NCBI GenBank assembly: GCA_903892355.1 | Contig: CAITIE010000091.1 | Coordinates: forward strand, 327,532 to 391,531 | Source: an uncultured Pirellula sp. | GTDB lineage: Bacteria > Planctomycetota > Planctomycetia > Pirellulales > Pirellulaceae | Length of the DNA stretch: 64,000 nucleotides | Direction of reading: 5' to 3' | In this document: one piece after another, positions 45,513 to 54,200 of the stretch | How the letters are laid out: the number at the start of each line of letters is the position of its first letter | Position numbering within the stretch: position 1 is the first letter of the stretch | Position numbers and translations under genes: made by a program | The notes under the pieces: generated by a model | Told to the model about the DNA's origin: nothing | Databases searched by the model: none | Seen by the model: only the letters and a program-made list of their open reading frames with translations

Positions 45513-45748
45513 AAATAACTCCTCAACTACCCGGGAAACCCTTTAACCGGTCGGAACCTGCGCGGTGCAGGAGCGTGTTGTCGCGAACCGGTCCGGGGAT
45601 CTTACCCGCTGATTATCGTCGGGCGGTGGCTTCCACGTTGGGCAACCAGCGCCGCTCCAATCCCCTAGTTTAGTGAGCGATTGCATCTCTGGGCAGACCA
45701 TTCGTAACCCTTACGAGCATAATCGTCCCCGTTTTTATCAGTCAGGCT

Positions 45749-46333
45749 TTACCGGTCAGGCTTTTCGGGCGAGCGAGTCTCTTTGCGAAAATCCCAAGGA
45801 GCCTGGGGGGGTTCCGTCGCCCAAAGTCCTCGCTTGGCCTTTTTCGCCTCATCCTCAAGCTCAGCGAGTTCCTTTGATTGGTTGTAGCGTTTGAAGTGCC
45901 AAGCGTGCCCGGTCCGGAGCATTTCCTGATTGACGTGAGTTTTGTCGATATGGATTTGGGCGAGCAATCGGTCGAAATTGTCTTTCTTGGTCCAGGTCAC
46001 TTTGATTTCCTTGCCCATCACCATCTTGCTAAGGGCTTCGGTTGATTCCTTGCCATGAGGCTGCTTCAACTCGGGTGCGTCGATCCCTTCGACTTGGATT
46101 TCGTACTCCTTCCCCTCCTTCGATTTCGCCTTGAGCGAGTCTCCATCGATGATTTTGGTGACTGTTACGACGATCGACTCTTCCTTCGCTTCTTTTTCTT
46201 CTTTTTCAACCCGTGGCTTTTGCGACGTTTGTTTCGTTGATTCTTGGTGCAGAGCTCCAATCGCTTGAGAAATCGCGCACGCTCCAAGCACGGTTGCGAG
46301 CAAAATAGGATTCCGAAGGTACATGATGGTCAT
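45749..46333 (-). CDS. Exported thermonuclease-fold (SNase-like) protein, catalytic Arg replaced
   Basis: A 194-residue protein with a signal peptide (RNPILLATVLGACAISQAIG); ATG 46333 or 46324. A Lys/Glu-rich linker (residues 40-53) precedes the SNase domain: VTKIIDGDSLKAK, IQVEGIDAPELKQP, DNFDRLLAQIHI and VNQEMLRTGHAW. Asp of GDS, Asp85 and Glu88 are present. The first catalytic Arg, which in staphylococcal nuclease and relatives lies in xRLxGIDAPE, is Gln80 here (codon CAA). The second Arg (DNFDRLLA) is kept. It may be a weak nuclease, a non-catalytic binder, or use a different residue. Confidence 0.85.
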   Translation of the reverse strand: MTIMYLRNPILLATVLGACAISQAIGALHQESTKQTSQKPRVEKEEKEAKEESIVVTVTKIIDGDSLKAKSKEGKEYEIQVEGIDAPELKQPHGKESTEALSKMVMGKEIKVTWTKKDNFDRLLAQIHIDKTHVNQEMLRTGHAWHFKRYNQSKELAELEDEAKKAKRGLWATEPPQAPWDFRKETRSPEKPDR

Positions 46334-46572
46334 TCCAATCTAAATGCTTAAGTCCTAGCTCGATGGGGGGAACGAAAACGGGAGCGAACCGCACGCGTGC
46401 AGCTCTCGGGAAAGTATTCCCGGGGACCCCGCCACCCGGTATGATACCAAGTACGCGTAGGATATCACGCGTGTGGTAACAAAACCGGTCGGTGGTCGTT
46501 TCGAATTTGGGATTCTCTGATGAAGCTTGCGAGAACTTTCCTGCAAGCGAGATTGAGCCTTGGGTGCAGCCG

Positions 46573-47619
46573 ATGGCCACGATAAAACCAGACTCGATAA
46601 AACCGGACTCGATAAAACCGGACTTACTGGAACGGCGCGAGACGAAGGCTCCTCTGCCGGGCGTTTCGGGGTGGAGTGATTATCGGGCGTGGTTTGTCAG
46701 TTTTGTGACCCATGTCTCTGTGGTTGTAATCCTGGGCTTGCTCTGGCAACCTCGCACGCGTGGCACCGGGGATGTGGTAGATCGTCCGGCGGGAATTGCA
46801 GTATTCCATCAAACTAGCGAGGGAAACGAGTACTTTTTGAGCGGTGGGTCGGCTGGTTCCGGGGAGTCGACGGGCGCGGCTGCAGCGTCGGCATCGGTTG
46901 CGACGAGCGATGCTGGACCTCCGGTTTCGATTTCCGAATTGATGGAGGATGTGGCCGGTTACGCGAGCGAGAAGGGGGCGGACCCCACCAGTGGGACAGG
47001 GCTCGGAGAAGGGCTTTCGGGGACAGGTACCTCGGGTCAAGGGAAAGGTAGCGGTACGGGCAAGACGACGACGATGTTCATGGGGGTCCAAGGTTCGGGG
47101 GCTTCGTTTGTTTATGTTCTCGATCGGTCTGCATCGATGAGCGAGTTCGACGGAGCACCGATGAAATTTGCAAAGAGTGAATTGCTGCGAAGCATCAATT
47201 CACTCAAGGAAAATCACCAATTCCAAATTGTCTTTTACAACGAGTCCCCAGGGGCCCTTACCCCAGGCACAACGGGTGGGAAAATGCTGGTCGGAAATGA
47301 GGTAAACCGCGACAGGGCTTCGAAGTTTGTCAAAGCGATTACTCCTTTGGGTGGTACCGAGCATATTCCGGGCCTCAAAATGGGGCTTTCCTTTTCACCC
47401 GATGTGCTATTTTTTCTGACGGATGCTGCAGAGCCTGCATTATCCGATGCCCAATTGGTCGAGATCCAAAGCCGAGCGGAACGATCGATGACAACAATCC
47501 ATACAATCCAATTCAATCGGGGAGAAGCAACCAACGACGGTGGCTGGATCCGAGACTTGGCTGAGATGAATCGTGGGACGTACCGATATGTGGATATCCT
47601 CTCATTGAACGCGCCGTAG
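46573..47619 (+). CDS. VWA-domain protein with N-terminal membrane anchor
   Basis: ATG 46573 yields 348 residues; the frame extends to 46492. The start region encodes three IKPDS-type repeats from 15-bp units (46582-46623). A transmembrane helix (WFVSFVTHVSVVVILGLLW) follows near residue 40. A Gly/Ser/Thr-rich low-complexity stretch (about residues 85-165, with GTSGQGKGSGTGK) leads to the VWA domain. Its MIDAS motif is VYVLDRSASM (Asp-x-Ser-x-Ser), with the later FLTDAAEP Asp and the threonine in PLGGTEHI. VWA domains mediate metal-dependent protein binding. The layout resembles TonB-like/VWA planctomycete proteins of unknown role. Confidence 0.82.
   Translation: MATIKPDSIKPDSIKPDLLERRETKAPLPGVSGWSDYRAWFVSFVTHVSVVVILGLLWQPRTRGTGDVVDRPAGIAVFHQTSEGNEYFLSGGSAGSGESTGAAAASASVATSDAGPPVSISELMEDVAGYASEKGADPTSGTGLGEGLSGTGTSGQGKGSGTGKTTTMFMGVQGSGASFVYVLDRSASMSEFDGAPMKFAKSELLRSINSLKENHQFQIVFYNESPGALTPGTTGGKMLVGNEVNRDRASKFVKAITPLGGTEHIPGLKMGLSFSPDVLFFLTDAAEPALSDAQLVEIQSRAERSMTTIHTIQFNRGEATNDGGWIRDLAEMNRGTYRYVDILSLNAP
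46582..46623 (+). repeat. 15-bp coding tandem repeat, about three copies
   Basis: ATAAAACCAGACTCG, ATAAAACCGGACTCG and ATAAAACCGGAC(TTA) encode Ile-Lys-Pro-Asp-Ser units at the N-terminus of the VWA protein. Confidence 0.85.
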
Positions 47620-47812
47620 GTTTGAGGCGCGGGCAGCGCTCACGCCAAAGGCGGTTTCCGTGTACGATGGGGACCGAAGGACCGAGAGAAAGCTTCGTAA
47701 GTCGCGCTGACGTGCTCTGGGAGCTTGCTTTATTCAAAATAGGCCCTACACACATTGGGCCCTCGTCATAATAGCCAACCCACATAATAGCCAACCAACG
47801 GGAGTTTAAGCG

Positions 47813-48457
47813 GTGCAAGCTACTGGTAAATCGCGAGTCGTCGAACTAAATCATCCACTCGCAGCTCACCACCTCTCGATACTTCGTGATACGAAAACCA
47901 CGCCATCGCAGTTTCGAAATCAAGTGCAATTACTTTCGATGTTGTTAGCCGTGAAAGCCACTGAAGATCTGGAGTTGGTACCGCATCGATTGCAGACGCC
48001 GTTGTGCTCGATGGATGGTCACCGGATTTCTCAGCGGATCGCGATCGTCCCCATCCTCCGAGCAGGCTTGGGGTTGGTCGATCCTGTATTGCGATTACTT
48101 CCTGATGCTGAAGTCTGGCATTTAGGGATGTATCGCGACGAAGAAACTGCGCAACCGGTCGAGTACTACAGTAAGCTTCCGGCGGCAGATCCGGCTCAAG
48201 TTGGAATGGTGCTCGATCCAATGCTCGCGACTGGCGGATCCATTCGAGCGGCAGTTGCAGCATTGAAAAAATGGGGTGTTAAAAACATTCGCGTGTTGAG
48301 TGTGATTGCTGCTCCGGAGGGAATTGAATTATTCCATCGAGAGCACCCGGACGTCACGGTCTATGTCGCTGCGGTCGATCAGGAGTTGAACTCGCTCAAG
48401 TACATCGTGCCGGGGCTTGGCGACGCTGGCGATCGGATGTTCAACACGATTCGCTAA
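47813..48457 (+). CDS. upp: Uracil phosphoribosyltransferase
   Basis: Salvages uracil to UMP with PRPP. GTG 47813 has GGGAG upstream; 214 residues, close to the usual 208-210. VVELNHPLAAHHLSILRDTK is the standard start. AIVPILRAGLGLVDPVLRLL, YYSKLP, the PRPP-binding loop VLDPMLATGGSI and the uracil-binding end YIVPGLGDAGDRMFNT are all present. Two near-identical 14-bp copies of CATAATAGCCAACC (47767 and 47783) lie just upstream. Confidence 0.96.
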   Translation: MQATGKSRVVELNHPLAAHHLSILRDTKTTPSQFRNQVQLLSMLLAVKATEDLELVPHRLQTPLCSMDGHRISQRIAIVPILRAGLGLVDPVLRLLPDAEVWHLGMYRDEETAQPVEYYSKLPAADPAQVGMVLDPMLATGGSIRAAVAALKKWGVKNIRVLSVIAAPEGIELFHREHPDVTVYVAAVDQELNSLKYIVPGLGDAGDRMFNTIR

Positions 48458-48487
48458 CGGCCGTTCAAGAATCGAGAGGGGGCGGCG

Positions 48488-50248
48488 ATGTCGCATGAAT
48501 CCAGGTCGAATGCAGATGCTAGGTCGGGGGATAGGGATCCGTCTCTCTTAAGGAGTCATCGATGGTTTGGGCCGGATGACCTTCGAAGCTTCGGTCATCG
48601 TTCGCGTCTCAAAGGGATGGGCATCGACGATGCGGATTACCGAGGCCGGCCGGTGATCGGACTGCTCAATACGTGGAGCGATCTCAGCACATGCCATTCC
48701 CATTTGCGAGAGCGGGCGGAAGAGGTGAAACGGGGCGTGCTTCAGATGGGTGGGTTTCCGGTGGAGGTGCCGGTTCTGAGCCTCAGCGAGATGCTGATGA
48801 AGCCGACCACAATGCTCTACCGAAACTTACTTGCGATGGAAACCGAGGAGGTGCTTCGCAGTCACCCAATCGATGCTGCGGTGCTCATGGGTGGTTGTGA
48901 CAAAACCGTTCCCGGGCTCCTTATGGGAGCAATCTCTGCCGACATTCCTTCCGTCTTTCTTCCTGCAGGACCGATGCTCAATGCTCGCTGGCGCGACGTT
49001 ACCCTGGGGAGTGGGACGGATGCGTGGAAGTACTGGGCGGAGAGGTGTGCCGGTAATCTTTGCGATGGGGATTGGACTGAGATTGAGAATTGCATCGCGC
49101 GTTCGGCGGGGACGTGCATGACCATGGGGACCGCATCCACGATGGCTTGCATCGCCGAAGCTCTAGGCTTCACCCTGCCTGGTGCTAGTTCCGTACCGGC
49201 TGTTGTCGCCGAACACAGTCGACTCGCGGTCGCGACAGGACGCATGGCGGTAGAGATCGCATGGGAGGATCGCAAACCGTGCAGCATCCTTTCACGGGAG
49301 TCGTTCGAGAATGCGATGACGACGCAGCTGGCCATCGGAGGTTCTACCAATGCGATTGTCCACATGATCGCCATGTCTCGTCGGTCGGGCCAACGAATTG
49401 CGCTCGAGGATTACGATCGCTTGTCTCAGCGTGTTCCGGTCCTACTCAATCTGCGTCCGAGTGGCAAGTATCTGATGGAGGACTTTCATCACGCGGGAGG
49501 TTTGCCTGCCCTTTGGTCTCGCTTGCAGGATTTGCTCCATCTCGATGCTCGGAGTATCGATGGTAAGACATTGCGAGCCTCCATCGATGGGGCCAGAATC
49601 ATCGATGAAGATGTGATTCGCCCCCGAAATAACCCCGTTTATGCCAATGGTGGCACCTGCGTTCTTCGTGGTAATTTGGCACCCATGGGTTGTGTGATCA
49701 AGTCGTCGGCCTCGACGGAGCAACTGCTGCAACATCGTGGTCGCGCCGTGGTATTCGAGAATTACGCCGACCTGAAGAAACGGATCCACTCACCAGATCT
49801 CGATGTGACGGCAGACTCGGTATTGGTCCTCAAAAGTGGCGGCCCCATGGGCGCTCCGGGATTTCCCGAGTGGGGGATGCTTCCCATACCAGAAAAGCTG
49901 CTCAAGCAAGGTGTGCGCGATATGGTGCGTATTTCGGATGCACGCATGAGTGGGACGAGTTACGGCACATGCGTTTTGCACATATCTCCAGAATCGTCGT
50001 CGGGTGGGCCGTTGGCGCTGGTGCGTGAAGGAGACACGATCGAGTTGGATGTTCCTAACCGGCGATTGGAATTATGCATTTCGCCTGAGGAAATGGAGCA
50101 ACGCAGATCGGCTTGGAAGGCTCCCGTCAGTGCCGCGACCCGCGGTTATACTTACCTCTACAGCCAACATGTGACCCAAGCCCACGAAGGTTGTGACTTT
50201 GACTTCTTAGAAGGTCACGATTCGGGAAAAGAACCCGACATCTTTTAA
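48488..50248 (+). CDS. Sugar-acid dehydratase, IlvD/Edd family
   Basis: A 586-residue iron-sulfur dehydratase. Cluster-ligand Cys occur at 69 (DLSTCHSH), 137 (MGGCDKT) and 210 (SAGTCMTMGTAST), as in IlvD/Edd enzymes. The segment EMLMKPTTMLYRNLLAMETE is characteristic of the L-arabinonate/xylonate-type branch rather than the branched-chain amino-acid IlvD. The C-terminus includes GGPMGAPGFPEWGMLPIP and SGTSYGTCVLHISPE. It probably converts a sugar acid (aldonate) to a 2-keto-3-deoxy acid. An aldolase-type gene 29 bp downstream fits the next step. Dihydroxy-acid dehydratase (valine/isoleucine synthesis) is the alternative and cannot be excluded by eye. Confidence 0.85.
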   Translation: MSHESRSNADARSGDRDPSLLRSHRWFGPDDLRSFGHRSRLKGMGIDDADYRGRPVIGLLNTWSDLSTCHSHLRERAEEVKRGVLQMGGFPVEVPVLSLSEMLMKPTTMLYRNLLAMETEEVLRSHPIDAAVLMGGCDKTVPGLLMGAISADIPSVFLPAGPMLNARWRDVTLGSGTDAWKYWAERCAGNLCDGDWTEIENCIARSAGTCMTMGTASTMACIAEALGFTLPGASSVPAVVAEHSRLAVATGRMAVEIAWEDRKPCSILSRESFENAMTTQLAIGGSTNAIVHMIAMSRRSGQRIALEDYDRLSQRVPVLLNLRPSGKYLMEDFHHAGGLPALWSRLQDLLHLDARSIDGKTLRASIDGARIIDEDVIRPRNNPVYANGGTCVLRGNLAPMGCVIKSSASTEQLLQHRGRAVVFENYADLKKRIHSPDLDVTADSVLVLKSGGPMGAPGFPEWGMLPIPEKLLKQGVRDMVRISDARMSGTSYGTCVLHISPESSSGGPLALVREGDTIELDVPNRRLELCISPEEMEQRRSAWKAPVSAATRGYTYLYSQHVTQAHEGCDFDFLEGHDSGKEPDIF

Positions 50249-50277
50249 TCATTGAATGGGAAGTGAGTGATTGATCC

Positions 50278-51213
50278 ATGAGCCAGTCGAGCAGTGATTC
50301 TGTGCCGCAAAATGCTTTTTTGCCCCGTCTTGGAACAAGCGTGATTGCGGTCCCACCGCTCTCTCGGCACGCCGATCTCCGCGTGTCTCGCTCGGAGAAC
50401 GCTAAGATGATTCAGTACTTGAAGCAAGGCGGAGTGCGAACCTTGCTCTATGGAGGCAATGCTGTCTTCTACCATATCCGTCCCTCCGAATACGCTGCAA
50501 CGGTCGAGATGCTGCTCGAAGAAGCCGGCGAGGAGATGTGGATGATCCCTTCGATCGGGCCTGCGTTCGGCACTATGCTCGATCAAGCGGAACTGCTGGC
50601 CTCGATGCCGATCGAAACCGCGATGATCTTGCCTCAAAAGGAAATCACCGATCCCCAAGGGATCGAGATGGGGATCCGGCATGTGGTTGAACGGATGGGA
50701 AAGCCCGTTGTACTTTATCTGAAAATCGATCGATGGCTTCCGCCGGATGCGGTGGCCCGTTTGGTGCGCGATGGGTTGGTCAGTTGGATCAAGTATGCGG
50801 TGGTGCTCCCAGATGCGAGCAACGATCCGTATCTACGAGAACTGCTCGAGGTTGTTCCGGCGGACTTGATGGTCAGCGGGATGGGTGAGCAGCCCGCCAT
50901 TGTTCACATGCGCGATTTCGGAATGGCTAGTTTTACTAGTGGTTGTGTTTGCATCGATCCGAGCCTTTCGACGCAGATGCTTCGACATATCCAGCGCGGT
51001 GACATCGAATCGGCAGATTCATGCCGGAAGCTGTTTGAGCCGCTGGAAGATCTCAGGAACAAAACCTCGCCGATACGAGTCTTGCACGAAGCGGTCGCGG
51101 CATCGGGTGTTTTGGACCCCGGTCCCCTGATGCCGCTGCTGAGTTCGCTCACGAAGGATCAGCGGCACGAGATCGATGCGGCTGTGAAAACACTGATGGC
51201 TCGCCCCGTTTAG
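50278..51213 (+). CDS. DapA/NanA-family lyase (class I aldolase)
   Basis: A 311-residue TIM-barrel protein of the dihydrodipicolinate synthase/N-acetylneuraminate lyase superfamily. The catalytic Tyr is in PVVLYLKID (Tyr147) and the Schiff-base Lys in SWIKYAVVLPDAS (Lys172). The pyruvate-binding GGNxxF-type segment is YGGNAVFYHI near residue 58. GMGEQPA and TSGCVCIDP follow. The N-terminal LGTSVIAVPPLS is family-like. Next to a sugar-acid dehydratase, cleavage or dehydration of a 2-keto-3-deoxy sugar acid is the most likely role. The stop codon lies in a hairpin at 51196. Confidence 0.85.
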   Translation: MSQSSSDSVPQNAFLPRLGTSVIAVPPLSRHADLRVSRSENAKMIQYLKQGGVRTLLYGGNAVFYHIRPSEYAATVEMLLEEAGEEMWMIPSIGPAFGTMLDQAELLASMPIETAMILPQKEITDPQGIEMGIRHVVERMGKPVVLYLKIDRWLPPDAVARLVRDGLVSWIKYAVVLPDASNDPYLRELLEVVPADLMVSGMGEQPAIVHMRDFGMASFTSGCVCIDPSLSTQMLRHIQRGDIESADSCRKLFEPLEDLRNKTSPIRVLHEAVAASGVLDPGPLMPLLSSLTKDQRHEIDAAVKTLMARPV

Positions 51214-51223
51214 GGCGAGCCAT
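51196..51223 (+). terminator. Hairpin spanning the aldolase stop codon
   Basis: Perfect 11-bp arms ATGGCTCGCCC (51196-51206) and GGGCGAGCCAT (51213-51223) with a 6-base loop; the stop TAG (51211-51213) is at the loop/right-arm junction. No T-run follows, so it may be a partial terminator or a 3'-end stabiliser. Confidence 0.55.
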
Positions 51224-51276
51224 GCGTGAACGCGTGTTCAACCGCGGAGCGGTGGAACTAAGTTTGCGAGTTCCGA

Positions 51277-54200
51277 TTACGGCCGTGGCGAAGAGGCCAA
51301 GAACAGTCGCTTGCTGAATACGCGTGTGAATCCAACGTTGTTGCTTGTCGAGTTGGCATTCACAGTGATGTTCGAAATCTCTTGATTACCAGCGGTTCCT
51401 GAGGTGGTCCCGGGGTTCGCTGCCTTGAAGACGAAATCGGTTGGAGATCCAGCCCGAACCGTATAGTTGCCAGGGCTGACGTTATTGAACAAGTAATTGC
51501 CGTTCGCATCCGTTGTCGTGGTTTGGGTCACTGGGGACGCCGTGTTCAGCGGGGTTCCTGTGAGTGTGACGGTAACACCAGCGATAGATCCGTCTCCCGT
51601 GTCATTGGTGCTGTTTCGGTTGCTGTCGATGTAGACTTTTCCAGCGAAGCTCACCAAGGGTGGTGGGGTAACGTTGGTCGTGATGGCAGCGCTCGAGTTG
51701 TTGGCGTTGTTGGAATCGTTCGCTGCGGTAACCGTCGCTGTGTTGGAAATATTACCAAGCACACTGGCTCCGACGGAAGTTCGGATCGTAACGACGGCTG
51801 TTTCGCCTGGGTTAAGGGTTGGGATCGTTACCGATGCGGTGCCGCTGGTGGCTGTGACCGTGCCCGCGGTGGTCGAACCGATGAGAGAGGTGCCACTGAC
51901 AAAGGTTAATCCCGCCGGCAATGCATCGCTGACTTGCACATTGGTGGCTGTCGATGGGCCGGAATTGGTGACGTTCAGCGTGTAGGTCAGTTCGGTCCCT
52001 GCTGAGACCGTCGATGCCGCCGACTTGGTGATCGCAACATCGTTTTGCGATGAAACCGTGGTGGTGACACTGAAGGAGTTGTTGGTGGACGGGGACTCCA
52101 CGGTGGCTGTGTCGGTGGTGCTGACCACCGCGGAATTGATCAGGGAACCAGCAGCAGTCCCAGGAAGGATCGCAGCAACAATTTGAATTGAGCCAACGCT
52201 GGCTCCCGATGCAAGGTTGCCCACGCTGAAAACCAAGTCATCTGGGTTTGCTGGTGTCGTGTCGGACGCACTTGCTGGGATCGTGATCGGTGTGCCTGCG
52301 ACCGAGGCGCTCAGGATGCGAAGGCCATCAGGGATATTGTCGGTGACTTGAACGCCGATGGCATCCGAGGGGCCATTGTTATTGGCAGTGATGGTGTAGG
52401 TGATCGTGTTTCCAGCAATCGCAGTTGCGGGGCCAGTTTTGGTGACACCTAGGTCTATGGTTCGAGGTACCGTTGCACTGACCGAAGCGGAATTATTTCC
52501 GAGAGTGCTTGAGTTCTCAAAATTGACCGTCGTGTCGGTAGTGGTGATCGATGCTACGTTCGTAATCGTTCCCAGCGTCGCATTGAGCACCACGCCGACG
52601 ATAGTGATCGTCGTTTGGGAACCAGCGCCCACGGCGAGGTTTCCGACATCGATGGTGATGTCATCCGGGTTGGATGCAGTGGTGTCTTGGGCACTGGCAG
52701 GGATCGTGATGGTGTCGGTGACATCGCTCGACGTCGCACTTAGGATTCGGATTCCATCTGGCAAGTTATCGGTGACGCGAACGGTGGTTGCGGAATCCGG
52801 ACCATCGTTTCGAGCGACCAGCGTGTACGTAAACGTCGAGCCAGGAGGCGCAACAGCAGGGGTGGTGGTGGACGCAGGTGTCGTGACGATGGCTTTGGTG
52901 ACAGCCAGGTCGATCACGCGTTGGACCGTGTTGTTCGCGTTATCTGTAACGGACGACGAATCATCGGAATCCGCCGAAACAGTATTCGTGATGGTTGTTC
53001 CCACGAAGCTCGATAGGACTTGCGCGATTACCGTTACCACCACATCGGTATCTGCAGATGGGCTGTCAACGTTCACATTTGTGACATTGACGACAAAGCT
53101 ATCGGGGTTCGTGCCTGTACCTTGGGTTGGAGTGGCTGTCCCTACGTTCGAGACCACGGAGACCAAATCGAGCCCTGCTGGTAGGGTGTCCGAGATGACC
53201 ACGTTGCGAGCCGTTGCTGGGCCTTGGTTCTGCATCGTGATGGTGTAGGTGATGTTGCTGCCGAGTTGGACCGCCGTGGGCGCGCCTACCTTGGTGACTG
53301 CAAGGACGGCGTTCCTGGTCACTGGCAACGTCGATGTCCCGGTGTTGGTAAGCGTATCGGTTTCAGTGCCCAGCCCGCTGATGGTTGCCGTGTTGGTGAT
53401 CGATGCGGGCGACCCAGTACCTACGGTATCCGGGAGTACTTTGGCAACGATGGTGACGGTGCGTTGCGTGGTGGCGCTCGCTGCCAAGGTGCCGATAGTC
53501 ACGGTCAAATTATCTGGGTTCGTGCCAGTGGTGTCTTGAGCGGTAGCGGGAATAACAATCGTGTCCCCAACCGTGCTGGATGTCGCGCTGAGGACTTGGA
53601 TTCCATCTGGAATGTCGTCGGTGATGACAACTCCGGTAGCAGGGCCGGGACCGTCGTTCCTGGCGGTGACCGTATAGGTGATGGTCGAACCTGCAGCGGC
53701 TGCGGTGGCAGTTGTGGTTTTGGCCACCGTCACGTCGTACTGTGAGAAAAGGCCGATATCGACAGAGTTATCGCTGTTCGGGTTCGTATCTCCGTCGTTG
53801 ATTGGAGCCGAACCGGATACCAAAGTAACGAGTTTTGAAACAACCCCGCCCCCGCCGATGGCGGTTCCCGTGTTGCTGTTATTGGTGGGGCCCACGGGGA
53901 CGGTGGAACTGACCACGTGGCCAACAGCCGCAGCCGAGCCTATGAATTGGCTCGATGGAATGACGACAAAGTAGGCGCCGGGCAAAAGGCTGGTGAAGTT
54001 ATAAATACCGGTCGAATCGGTGGTTGTGGTGATGGCAACACCCGAGCTATCGAGAGCGGCGGTGTCGGTACCAGGATTGTAGACGCCGTTGCTGTTCGTA
54101 TCAGAGAACAATTGCATGAGCACTCCGGCGACTCCAACCTCAGGCGGGGTGGCTCCGGTATCGAAGAGGCCATTGTTGTTTCGGTCCGCGAAGACTTGGT

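Noticed and set aside
52400..53248. Plus-strand frames rich in Val/Thr
   Set aside because: Antisense of DUF11 repeats; the minus-strand protein has consistent domain periodicity.
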